Source: Occallatibacter gabretensis (GTDB lineage: Bacteria; Acidobacteriota; Terriglobia; Terriglobales; Acidobacteriaceae). Taken from it: a DNA stretch of 64,000 nucleotides. The position numbers and the translations under genes were made by a program. Shown one piece after another: positions 7,963 through 17,000 of the stretch (positions within the stretch are counted from its first letter, which is position 1; the number at the start of each line of letters is the position of its first letter). A model generated the notes under the pieces. It made no database searches. It was not told the origin of the DNA and saw only the letters and a list, made by a program, of their open reading frames with translations. The stretch spans positions 310,001-374,000 of the forward strand of contig NZ_LAIJ01000012.1 of assembly GCF_001449115.1 (NCBI RefSeq). Reading direction: 5' to 3'.

Positions 7963-8691
7963 ATGCAGACACTGAGCGCCGAAGGACTCGGCAAGACTTA
8001 CAAGGGACGGCAGGTGGTGCGAGGCGTGGATGTAAGCGTCTCACGCGGCGAGGTTGTCGGGCTTCTGGGACCGAATGGCGCAGGCAAGACCACAAGCTTC
8101 TATATGATTGTGGGGCTGGTGGAGCCGGAGACGGGCCGTGTCATGGTGGACGGAGAAGAGATTACGCGGGTTCCCATGTATTTGCGGGCGCGGAATTTCG
8201 GGATCAGCTATCTGCCGCAGGAGCCGAGCGTTTTTCGTAAGCTGACGGTGGAGGAAAACATCCTGGCCGTGCTGGAAGCGCAGCCGCTGAGCAACAAAGA
8301 GCGGAGAACGCGCACAGATAAGCTGATTCAACAGTTGAACCTGGGGCACATTCGCGGAACCAAGGGCTACGCGCTTTCTGGCGGCGAGCGGCGTAGAGTG
8401 GAGATTGCGCGGTCCTTGTGCATTCAGCCGAACTTTATTCTGCTGGATGAGCCATTTAGCGGCATTGACCCGATTGCGGTCTCGGAGCTGCAAAAGATCA
8501 TTTTCGATCTGAAGGCAAGCGGGATCGGGATATTGATTACGGATCACAATGTCCGGGAGACTTTGAGCGTGACGGATCGCGCATACATTATTGCGGAGGG
8601 TAAAATCTTCCGGACCGGTACTCCGCGGGAATTAGGTAACGATGTGGAGGTCCGGCGGGTCTATCTAGGAGAGGGGTTTTCGCTGGATTAG
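7963..8691 (+). CDS. lptB: LPS export ABC transporter ATP-binding protein LptB
   Basis: 242 residues from ATG 7963 (MQTLSAEGLGKTYKGRQVV); the frame is open upstream but that part is basic and not LptB-like. Walker A is GPNGAGKTT, the signature is LSGGERRRVEIAR, Walker B is FILLDEPFSGIDP, and the switch His lies in LITDHNVRETL. The pattern YLPQEPSVFRKLTVEENI is characteristic of LptB. It drives the LptFG permease (encoded as one fused protein at 30777-33140) to extract LPS from the inner membrane. Gene order lptC-lptB-rpoN-hpf-rapZ matches the rpoN locus of many Gram-negatives. Confidence 0.96.
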   Translation: MQTLSAEGLGKTYKGRQVVRGVDVSVSRGEVVGLLGPNGAGKTTSFYMIVGLVEPETGRVMVDGEEITRVPMYLRARNFGISYLPQEPSVFRKLTVEENILAVLEAQPLSNKERRTRTDKLIQQLNLGHIRGTKGYALSGGERRRVEIARSLCIQPNFILLDEPFSGIDPIAVSELQKIIFDLKASGIGILITDHNVRETLSVTDRAYIIAEGKIFRTGTPRELGNDVEVRRVYLGEGFSLD

Positions 8692-8747
8692 GATTGTGCA
8701 TCTTTTGAGGGATTTGGAAGGTTCGAGAGGTAGAGAAGGTTGATTCC

Positions 8748-8810
8748 TGGAACATTCTGAAACATTCCTCATGCAGCATGATTCATTTTGGAACATTCAC
8801 ATTTGTTCCA
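8748..8810. promoter_or_regulatory. Operator-like repeats upstream of rpoN
   Basis: The 192-bp lptB-rpoN gap holds a perfect inverted repeat, TGGAACA (8789-8795) and TGTTCCA (8804-8810), with an 8-base spacer. The half-site TGGAACATTC also occurs at 8748-8757 and a variant GAAACATTCC at 8759-8768. The region is markedly AT-richer than its flanks. A dyad plus direct half-sites is what a dimeric repressor or activator site looks like. The binding protein is unknown. Confidence 0.5.
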
Positions 8811-8883
8811 GATATTTTTCGCTTTATCAAGGTTTCTTACCGGCTAAACTTCATATATTCCAACCGGGAATCGAGCGGTCCTG

Positions 8884-10536
8884 ATGGCTCTGTTGCAGCC
8901 AAAACTGAATTTAAGAGTCTCTCAGCGGCAAGTACTTACGCCGGGGCTGATGCAGATGGTCAGCGTCCTTGCGCTCAACAAGCTTGAGCTGAAGGAGATG
9001 ATCGATGCGGAGATGGTGGAGAATCCGGTATTAGAGGAAATTGACGAATCGGTTCCCATGCTGGACCAGGTGGCAAGCCGCGAAGAGACGCTGGGGCTTT
9101 CCGCAGAGCGCGCGGCGGAGGAGATCACCAAGCCTGCAGATCCATTTGAAGAAGTGGATTTCGGCTCATACTTCCAGGAGTATCTCGATCCGGGATACAA
9201 GACGCAGCCGGAGTATGAAGACAGCGAGAAGCCATCGTTTGAAAATTTCCTATCGCAGCCGACGACGCTGACCGATCACCTGTCGTGGCAGCTTGGCGCG
9301 CTTTCGCTGAATTCAGAGCTGACGGCAGCGGCGGAGTTTATCGTCGGGAATCTGGATGAGAACGGGTATCTGGCGACGGGCGATGAGGAACTTGCGGCGA
9401 GCTTTGCGGGAATCGATCCGGCCGTTGCTGTGAACGGTGCGGCGGAAGAATACGCCGCGGCGCTCAAGCTGATCAGGAATGCGATTGAGTTGGTGCAGCA
9501 TCTCGATCCGGCGGGAGTCGGCTCGCATGATCTGCGCGAGTGCCTGCTGATTCAGGTTACGGGACAGCAGGAGGAGCTTGCTCAGCTTTACGCGAAGCGA
9601 AGCCAGTTGGAAGCCGAGGCCGAGGCTAAGACTGAAGAAGAAGAAGAGGATTACGCGGAGGAACTGGAGGTAAATCCGCACGGGAGCTTCCGCGTTGAAG
9701 CTGAGGCAAAGCTTGAAGAGCGGCGCAGGGCGATGGATGTGGCAGGGCAGATTGTGGACAAGCATCTGGGTTTGCTGCTGAAGCGTGATGTGAAGGACCT
9801 GGCGCGGGCTGTGCAGGCTACGGTTGAGGAGGCGCACGCGGCGGTGGAGTTCATTCGCACGCTCGATCCAAGGCCCGGGCGACTGTATAACCGCGAGCAG
9901 ACGCGGCTGATTGAGCCCGATGTGGTGTTTGTGAAGCGTGGCACCGAGTGGGTTGTCAGCATGAATGAAGAAGACCTGCCGAGCCTGCGGCTGAGCCGGC
10001 GTTACCGCCAGATGCTTGCCTCCAATGGCACCGAGCGCGAAGTAAAAGAGTATGTGAAGGAGCGGTTCCGGTCGGCGATGCAGCTGATGCGGAATATCGC
10101 GCAGCGCAAGAGCACGATTCTGCGGACGTGCGAAGTGATTGTGCGGCGGCAGCAGGATTTTCTCGACAAGGGGCTTGAGGCGCTGCGGCCCATGATGATT
10201 AAGGAAGTGGCGGAAGAGATCGGCGTGCACCCTTCCACGGTGAGCCGAGCCGTGGCGAATAAGTATGCGCATACGCCGCAGGGCGTGCTGGAACTGAGGT
10301 TCTTTTTCTCGGAAGGCTCGAATGGGCCGGAAGGCGCTGATACGCCGCTCGTGGTGTTGAAGCGGAAGGTTCGGAAACTGATTGAAGAGGAAGATGCGAA
10401 GAAGCCGCTGACGGACGATCAACTTGCCGCGATGCTGCAGGCAGGCGGGATTCAACTGACGCGGCGTACGGTGGCGAAGTACCGCGAGGAAATGAATATT
10501 CCTTCAACACATCAGAGGAGACGGCGTGACGCATAG
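8884..10536 (+). CDS. rpoN: RNA polymerase sigma-54 factor
   Basis: 550 residues. Region I (LRVSQRQVLTPGLMQMVSVL, then a NKLELKEMI-type segment) is the activator-interacting domain. An acidic region II includes a Glu run (TEEEEEDYAEELEVN). Region III holds the core-binding domain, a helix-turn-helix (EVAEEIGVHPSTVSRAVANK) and the C-terminal RpoN box (RRTVAKYREEMNIPS). Sigma-54 recognises -24/-12 promoters and needs an AAA+ activator. A plausible target motif stands in front of fliD at 26826-26840. The gene follows lptB and precedes hpf, as is usual. Confidence 0.97.
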   Translation: MALLQPKLNLRVSQRQVLTPGLMQMVSVLALNKLELKEMIDAEMVENPVLEEIDESVPMLDQVASREETLGLSAERAAEEITKPADPFEEVDFGSYFQEYLDPGYKTQPEYEDSEKPSFENFLSQPTTLTDHLSWQLGALSLNSELTAAAEFIVGNLDENGYLATGDEELAASFAGIDPAVAVNGAAEEYAAALKLIRNAIELVQHLDPAGVGSHDLRECLLIQVTGQQEELAQLYAKRSQLEAEAEAKTEEEEEDYAEELEVNPHGSFRVEAEAKLEERRRAMDVAGQIVDKHLGLLLKRDVKDLARAVQATVEEAHAAVEFIRTLDPRPGRLYNREQTRLIEPDVVFVKRGTEWVVSMNEEDLPSLRLSRRYRQMLASNGTEREVKEYVKERFRSAMQLMRNIAQRKSTILRTCEVIVRRQQDFLDKGLEALRPMMIKEVAEEIGVHPSTVSRAVANKYAHTPQGVLELRFFFSEGSNGPEGADTPLVVLKRKVRKLIEEEDAKKPLTDDQLAAMLQAGGIQLTRRTVAKYREEMNIPSTHQRRRRDA

Positions 10537-10592
10537 CGTGCTCGCGGTCACTGTCCCCCCATTTCCACTATGCTGTAAAATCCTTAGATTCG

Positions 10593-10612
10593 CTCCCTGA
10601 TCAAGCAGGGAG
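10593..10612 (+). promoter_or_regulatory. Hairpin in the leader of hpf
   Basis: CTCCCTG (10593-10599) pairs with CAGGGAG (10606-10612) around a 6-base loop, 28 nt before the hpf ATG and just upstream of its GGAGG ribosome site. A -10-like TAAAAT lies at 10576-10581. This could be a leader structure or an independent promoter region for hpf. Confidence 0.35.
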
Positions 10613-10640
10613 AAGAATTGCGTCTAAGCGGAGGCTGACC

Positions 10641-11285
10641 ATGGATGTGGAGTTAACCGCGAGGCAGGTACGTATCTCCAAGGCGCTGCGCGAGCAGGCC
10701 GAGGTGGGCATGGAGCGCATAGCGCGCCTCATGGGCAAGACGACAAGCGCATCAGTAACCTTTCGTGTGGAGCGGCATCTGCAGATAGCCGAGCTGACGG
10801 TTTCGGCGCGCCATCACACGATTGCAGCAACGGGGCAGGCCGCGACGCAGGAGGCAGCGCTCAGAAATGCGCTGGCTCATGCCGAGCACCAGGCGTTGCG
10901 CCACCGTGACAAGCGCCTGACGGGCAAGCGGCTGCCGAAGGAAGAAAAACTGATGGCAGCGCCTCCGGTGGCGCGAACGAAGACGCGGCCGGCAGAGCCG
11001 GAAATGGCGTCGGAGGTCACGGAAAATGGGCTGCCGGCAAAGCCTGCGGCCAAGCCGCGAGCTTCGATTCTCGCGCATTCCTTTCCCGCCAAGCCCACAG
11101 TGGTCGAGCCGCACATTGTGAAGAGCAGTGAAGCGATTGCGATGCGGCCGATGTCACTGGAGGAAGCGGTGAAGGAGGCGGAGTTCCGCGACCGCGAACT
11201 GCTGATCTTTCACGATCTGGCCGGAAAACTGTTCGTACTGCACCGGCGGCGGGATGGGCAGATGGGGCTGGTGGAGATTCCCTAA
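10641..11285 (+). CDS. hpf: Ribosome hibernation-promoting factor, long form
   Basis: 214 residues. The N-terminal S30AE/YfiA domain (about 1-100) starts MDVELTARQVRISKALREQA and contains RVERHLQIAELTVSARHHTI. A basic, Pro/Ala-rich linker follows. The C-terminal dimerisation domain (about 155-214) has PMSLEEAVKEAEFRDRELLI and FHDLAGKLFVLHRRRDGQMG. Long HPF binds the 30S subunit and joins two ribosomes into inactive 100S dimers in stationary phase. It lies between rpoN and rapZ, the conserved order. Confidence 0.93.
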   Translation: MDVELTARQVRISKALREQAEVGMERIARLMGKTTSASVTFRVERHLQIAELTVSARHHTIAATGQAATQEAALRNALAHAEHQALRHRDKRLTGKRLPKEEKLMAAPPVARTKTRPAEPEMASEVTENGLPAKPAAKPRASILAHSFPAKPTVVEPHIVKSSEAIAMRPMSLEEAVKEAEFRDRELLIFHDLAGKLFVLHRRRDGQMGLVEIP

Positions 11286-11399
11286 AAACAGGGACTGAGC
11301 GACAAGGGACATAGGGACTAGGAGATGCCGCCGTTTGAAGGCAAATTTCCTGGTTCCTGATTTCTATGTCTCTAGTCCCTGTCGTTGTACCATGAGCGC
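11286..11399. repeat. Inverted-repeat gap between hpf and rapZ
   Basis: AGGGACTAG (11313-11321) and CTAGTCCCT (11372-11380) are perfect 9-bp arms. Around each arm the words gggac, gacat and tatgtc recur, giving a longer imperfect match between the two sides (AAGGGACATAGGGACTAG against the reverse complement of CTATGTCTCTAGTCCCTG). The layout is like a paired REP element. In Proteobacteria ptsN often occupies this position; here no gene is present. Confidence 0.45.
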
Positions 11400-12305
11400 A
11401 TGGCGAGCGTGAACGATGCCGCAGGGATGGGCGAACGCGTGAAGAAAGAACCGGGCAAGGAGCTGGTGATTGTGACCGGCATCTCGGGGGCTGGCAAGGC
11501 CACGGCGTTAAAGGCCTTTGAAGACCTGGGATTTCACGCCGTGGACAATCTGCCGCTTGAGCTCCTGGTGGAGTTTGCGCGGCTGGTTGAGAAATCCGAT
11601 GAGATTGAACAGGCGGCGATCATTGTGGACATCCGCGAGGGGATGACGCTGGATCAGCTGCCCGAAATTCTGAAGAGCGTAAAGACAGTGCTGCGGACGC
11701 GCGTGGTGTTTCTGGACGCGAAGGATGAAGTGCTGGTCCGGCGCTACTCGGAAACGCGCAGGCCGCATCCGCTGAGGAAACAGGACACGGTTTCGCGCTC
11801 AATCGTGGAAGAGCGCCAGCTTCTGGATCCGATCCGCAATGTGACGGATACGCTGATTGATACTTCAAGCTTCAATGTGCACGAGCTGCGCGCGCACATC
11901 CAGGCGCGGTTCGGGCGGGACGAGCAGGTGAATCATCTGCTGGTTTCGTGCCTGAGCTTTGGCTTCAAGAACGGCGTGCCGGTGGACGCAGATATGGTGT
12001 TTGACGTGCGCTTTCTGCCGAATCCGCATTTTGTGCCGGAGTTTCGCAAACTCACGGGCCAGGACCCGAGGGTGGCGGCCTATGTGCGTGGGTTTCCGCA
12101 GACAGAGGAGTTTCTGGAGCGCGTAACAGGGCTGATGCTGTATCTGTTGCCACATTATGTGGCCGAGGGAAAGAGCTACCTGACGGTTGCTTTTGGCTGT
12201 ACGGGCGGGATGCACCGGAGCGTAATGATGGCCGAAGAGATGGCGGCTCGGCTGAAAGCAGCCGGCTACCAGGTGAAGGCTCTGCACCGAGATATGCCAA
12301 GGTGA
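11400..12305 (+). CDS. rapZ: RapZ / YvcJ family nucleotide-binding adaptor
   Basis: 301 residues from ATG 11400. The N-domain has the RapZ P-loop region (VTGISGAGKATALKAFEDLG, then FHAVDNLP), and the C-domain contains FGFKNGVPVDADMVFDVRFL and YLTVAFGCTGGMHRSVMMAE. In E. coli RapZ binds GlmZ RNA and guides RNase E in control of glucosamine-6-phosphate synthase; in other phyla the role is less clear. Position 34, usually Ser/Thr after the P-loop Lys, is Ala, followed by Thr35, so nucleotide handling may differ. It ends the lpt-rpoN cluster. Confidence 0.93.
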   Translation: MASVNDAAGMGERVKKEPGKELVIVTGISGAGKATALKAFEDLGFHAVDNLPLELLVEFARLVEKSDEIEQAAIIVDIREGMTLDQLPEILKSVKTVLRTRVVFLDAKDEVLVRRYSETRRPHPLRKQDTVSRSIVEERQLLDPIRNVTDTLIDTSSFNVHELRAHIQARFGRDEQVNHLLVSCLSFGFKNGVPVDADMVFDVRFLPNPHFVPEFRKLTGQDPRVAAYVRGFPQTEEFLERVTGLMLYLLPHYVAEGKSYLTVAFGCTGGMHRSVMMAEEMAARLKAAGYQVKALHRDMPR

Positions 12306-12483
12306 TATGCCCCGGTGAGGCTGCAACTTTTCGATCCGTGCAAACGTCTTAAAAGTGTTCACGATCCGTCGTTAAACGCCGTGTCAAGCAGTTCCGGCGA
12401 GTACGTGGATTTATGCTGAAGGGTCGCGCAAGGTTCAAATTCGCGCTATGCCCAAATGGTAAACTTAGCGATTTGGAGGCTTA

Positions 12484-12513
12484 CTGCCTGCGGCTTCTGA
12501 GAAGCCGAGGCAG
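12484..12513 (+). promoter_or_regulatory. GC-rich hairpin in the 5' leader of the RND efflux operon
   Basis: CTGCCT (12484-12489) plus CGGCTTC (12491-12497) pair with GAAGCCG (12501-12507) plus AGGCAG (12508-12513), leaving a single bulged G and a TGA loop. The stem lies 45 nt before the adaptor ATG. No T-run follows, so it is not an obvious terminator. It may be a leader structure that controls expression of the pump. Confidence 0.4.
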
Positions 12514-12557
12514 CTCCGACGGATTTACACCTTTTTCGGATCACCATAAAGAGACCA

Positions 12558-14027
12558 ATGGACGAACAATCATCTGCTTCACATGCAACGCCAGGGGCGC
12601 CACAGGCTTCGAACGTAACGCAGGGGCCGGCACTGGCTTCCCACGTTACGCCTACTACGCCACACGCCGCCGACGCGACCACGCCCAAAAAGAAGCGCCG
12701 CCACCTCTGGATATGGGCCGTGGTTCTTCTTCTTTTTGCCGGCCTTTTCTACTGGGTAATACAGCACCAGCAGAAGAGCCAGGCGGCGGGCGGAGGCGGA
12801 CGGCGCGCCGGCATGGGCGGCCCGGTTCCGGTGACCACAGCCACGGCGAAGAAGGGCTCGATGGGGATTTATTACGATGCCCTGGGCACCGTCACGCCGG
12901 TCTACACCAATACGATTACCGCGCAGGTGACCGGGGTAGTGACGCAGGTGCACTATCGCGAAGGCCAGATGGTCCGCAAAGGCGATCCGCTGATCGATCT
13001 GGATGACCGGCTGTACCAGGCGCAACTGGCGCAGGCACAGGGGACGCTCGAGCACGACAAGCAGGTGTTGGCGCAGGCCGATATGGACCTGGAGCGCTAC
13101 AAGCAGGCGTGGGCCAAGAACGCAATTCCGCGGCAGACTCTTGAGGATCAGGAAAAGTTGGCCCTGCAGCAGCAGGGCACCGTGAAAAACGACGAGGGCG
13201 TGGTGGAGTACGACCAGGTGCAGGTGGAGTATTGCCACATCACGGCGCCGATTTCCGGACGCGTGGGATTGCGCCTTGTGGATCCGGGAAACCTGGTAAC
13301 GGCAAACGGAACCGCGACGCTGGTGGTGATTACGCAGATCGCACCGATTACGGTGGTCTACACGCTGGCGGAAGACAATCTGCCGCAGGTGCAGAAGCAG
13401 ACGAAGAGCAAGCAGGCGCTGACGGTGGAGGCGATGGACCGCTCGTTAACGGGACATCTGGCGACTGGAAAGCTGAGCTCGATTGACAACCAGATCGATA
13501 CGTCGACGGGCACGGTAAAGATGCGCGCGATGTTCGATAACAAAGATGGCGCGCTGTTTCCGAATCAGTTTGTGAATACGCGCATGCTGGTGCAGACGCT
13601 GCAGGATCAGGTGATTATTCCTTCTTCCGCGATTCAGCACAACGGCAGTGAGGATTTCGTTTATCTGCTGGTGAGCGCCAAGACAGGTCAGCCGGTTTCC
13701 GATGTGTCAGCTTGCTCAACGGGCACTGGTTCCGGAGGACAGGGTTCCGGCGGTCAAGATTCAGGCGCGAACGCCGGTGCAAAGCATGGCGGCGGCAAGG
13801 CCGCAGCAGGACAGCAAACCGGACCACCTCCGCCGTGCAAGGTTGCGATGACTTCGGTGAAGTCAGGCCACTCGGAGAGCGGAAATACGATTGTGACGAG
13901 CGGCCTGGGAGCGGGCGCGGTGATAGCCGATTCGAGCTTTGAAAAGCTGATTGACGGCGCGCCGATTACAATTTCGAAGGTCAAACTTCCATCCACATCG
14001 GAAACGAGCGAGAGCCCAGCCCCATGA
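12558..14027 (+). CDS. RND efflux periplasmic adaptor subunit (MdtA-like)
   Basis: 489 residues. A cytoplasmic basic stretch and one membrane anchor (HLWIWAVVLLLFAGLFYWVI) are followed by the MFP barrel-sandwich hybrid (GVVTQVHYREGQMVRKGDPL, ISGRVGLRLVDPGNLV), an alpha-hairpin (LAQAQGTLEHDKQVLAQADM) and a beta-barrel domain. It links an inner-membrane RND pump to the outer-membrane channel. A Gly/Ser/Gln-rich stretch near residues 390-425 (GTGSGGQGSGGQDSGANAG) is unusual for the family. Its stop overlaps the first pump gene by 4 bp (ATGA), and the operon continues through 22089. Confidence 0.94.
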   Translation: MDEQSSASHATPGAPQASNVTQGPALASHVTPTTPHAADATTPKKKRRHLWIWAVVLLLFAGLFYWVIQHQQKSQAAGGGGRRAGMGGPVPVTTATAKKGSMGIYYDALGTVTPVYTNTITAQVTGVVTQVHYREGQMVRKGDPLIDLDDRLYQAQLAQAQGTLEHDKQVLAQADMDLERYKQAWAKNAIPRQTLEDQEKLALQQQGTVKNDEGVVEYDQVQVEYCHITAPISGRVGLRLVDPGNLVTANGTATLVVITQIAPITVVYTLAEDNLPQVQKQTKSKQALTVEAMDRSLTGHLATGKLSSIDNQIDTSTGTVKMRAMFDNKDGALFPNQFVNTRMLVQTLQDQVIIPSSAIQHNGSEDFVYLLVSAKTGQPVSDVSACSTGTGSGGQGSGGQDSGANAGAKHGGGKAAAGQQTGPPPPCKVAMTSVKSGHSESGNTIVTSGLGAGAVIADSSFEKLIDGAPITISKVKLPSTSETSESPAP

Positions 14028-17000
14028 ACCCTTCCCGGCCATTCATCATGCGGCCGGTGGCGACTGCGCTGCTGATGGCCGCGATTCTACTGGTGGGGAT
14101 TGTCGCATTTCTGCAGCTGCCGATGTCGGCGCTGCCGGAAGTGGACTATCCCACGATCCAGGTGCTGACCTTCTATCCCGGCGCGAGCCCGGATGTGATG
14201 GCGACGACGGTGACGGCGCCCCTGGAAAGGCAGTTTGGGCAGATGCAGGGCCTGAGCCAGATGACCTCGACCAGTGCGGGCGGGGTGTCGGTGATCGTGC
14301 TGCAGTTCAACCTTACGCTGGGACTGGATGTGGCTGAGGAAGAGGTGCAGGCGTCGATTAACGGCGCTGGATCTTTCCTGCCTGCCAACCTGCCTACGCC
14401 TCCGGTATACAACAAGACAAACCCGGCGGATGCGCCGGTGATGACGCTGGCCGTCTACTCGCCGCAACTGCCGCTTTCGCAGGTGGAAGACCTGGTGGAT
14501 ACGCGGTTGGCCCCGCGTCTCTCGCAGCTGGCCGGCGTTGGACTGGTGAGCATCAGCGGCGGACAGAAGCCCGCGGTCCGGATTCAGGTGAATCCGACGA
14601 AGCTATCCGCGCACGGGCTGAATCTGGAGGACGTTCGCACGGCGCTGACGCAATCGAGCGTGAACGCGGCTAAGGGCAACTTTGATGGGCCGCGGCAGGA
14701 CTACCAGATCGACGCCAACGATCAGATCACAGATGCGCAGGAATACAACAACGTTGTGATCTCCTACAACAATGGTTCGCCTGTCCTTGTGAAGGACGTG
14801 GCAAACGTGATCAATGGTGTGGAGAATACGCGGCAGGCCGCGTGGATGAACCAGACGCCGGCGGTGGTGCTGAACATTCAGCGACAACCGGGCGCGAACA
14901 CGATCACGGTGGTAAATCTGATCCGGCACATTTTACCGCAGCTGGAGGCAAATCTTCCCGCGTCGATTCAGGTCGTCACAATGACGGACATGACGACGAG
15001 CATTCAGTCATCTGTGCATGACGTTGAGTTCGAGCTGCTGCTGACAATCGGGCTCGTCGTCATGGTGATCTTCCTCTTCCTGAGGAATTTGGCGGCGACG
15101 GTGATTCCCAGCGTGGCTGTGCCGCTTTCGCTGGTCGGCACCTTTGCGGTGATGTATATGCTGGGCTTCAGCCTGGACAATCTTTCACTGATGGCGCTCA
15201 CAATTTCCACGGGCTTTGTGGTGGACGACGCCATTGTGATGATTGAGAACATCTCTCGCTACCTGGAAGAAGGAATGCCGCCCATGGAGGCGGCGCTGAC
15301 GGGCGCGGGGCAGATCGGGTTCACGATTGTCTCGCTGACGGTCTCATTGATTGCCGTGCTGATCCCGCTGCTCTTTATGGGCGATGTAGTTGGACGGCTC
15401 TTCCGCGAGTTTGCAGTGACGCTGGCGGTGACGATCATTCTTTCGGCGGTGGTTTCGCTGACCCTCACGCCGATGATGTGCGCCAGGATTCTGAAACACG
15501 ATCCAGCGCATCAGCAGACGCGTTTTTATCGCGCTTCAGAGAAGGTCTTCAACAACATGGTCGCCTTTTACGGGCGCACGTTGAAGGTAGTTCTCGAGCA
15601 TCAGACAATCACCCTTCTTGTGGCTGTGGCTACGCTTGTCCTGACTGTCGTTCTGTACATCATTATTCCGAAGGGCTTCTTTCCGGTGCAGGATACGGGC
15701 GTAATCCAGGGCATCTCACAGGCGATGCAGTCGATCTCGTTCGAGGACATGGGAAAGAAGCAGCAGGAGATGGCGAGGATCATTCTGCAAGATCCCGCTG
15801 TGGAAAGCCTGTCGTCGTACATCGGCGCGGATGGTATCAACACGACGCTGAACAGCGGGCGCATTTCGATCAATCTGAAACCGCTTGATCAACGTGACCT
15901 GAGCGCTGCGGATGTGATTCGCAGGTTGCAGACGAAGCTGACGCGGGTACAGGGGATGTACCTGTACATGCAGCCGGTGCAGGACATCACGGTAGACGAC
16001 CGCGTGAGCCGCACGCAGTATCAGTACACGCTGGAAGATCCGGACATTAATGAGCTGAATGACTGGACCAACAGGTTCGTGACGGAGCTGAAGAAGCTGC
16101 CCGGCCTGGAAGATGTGGCAACGGACCAGCAGACCGGTGCGAAGGCAGTTTCGCTGATGATCGATCGCGTGACGGCTTCCAGGCTTGGCGTTGCTCCGAC
16201 GACGATTGACAACACGCTCTACGACGCCTATGGCCAGCGGCAGATCAATACGATGTACACGCAGCTGAACCAGTATCACGTGATTCTGGAGACGGCTCCG
16301 GAGTGGCAGCAGAATCCGGCAAATCTGGGATCGCTGTACATTCAGTCGAGCGCGTCGTCCGGCGCGAGCGGCGCGGCTGCGTCGACATCGTTCTCCGCAT
16401 CCGCTTCCGCGTCGGCGGGATCGAATGCGCTGACAACGGGGGTCAAGTACACGCCTTCATCGAATGTGATGGGGCCTGCGGCGACTGTGCTTGCGGGAAC
16501 AACTTCGTCGGGCGGTTCAAGCGCCAGCGCGGGTACTACGAGTGGCACTACGCCGAATACGACAATCAGTTCGGTGGGCGCAAATGCAATTCCGCTGAAC
16601 GCATTTACCAAGGCAAGTATTACGACAGAGGCGCTCTCCATCAATCACCAGGGACAGTTTCCGTCGGTGACGGTCTCATTCAACCTGGCGCCGCATGCAT
16701 CGCTGGGGCCGGCGATCGACGACATTGAAAAGGCCGCAAAGAAGATAAATTTTCCGCCGACAATTCAGGCGGATTTTCAAGGCACGGCAGCATCCTTCCG
16801 CAATTCGCAAGGGAATGAAGGGCTGCTGATTCTGGCGGCTCTGGTAACGGTGTACATTGTGCTGGGCGTGCTGTATGAGAGCTTTATTCATCCGATCACG
16901 ATTCTTTCCACACTGCCTTCGGCAGGCGTGGGTGCGCTGCTTGCGCTGATATTGTTCCGTCAGGATCTCAGCGTGGTGGCGATTATCGGCATCATTCTCC

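Noticed and set aside
12413..13006. Plus-strand ORF of 197 codons overlapping the adaptor gene
   Set aside because: The adaptor frame is clearly coding; this one gives Arg/Gly-rich nonsense.
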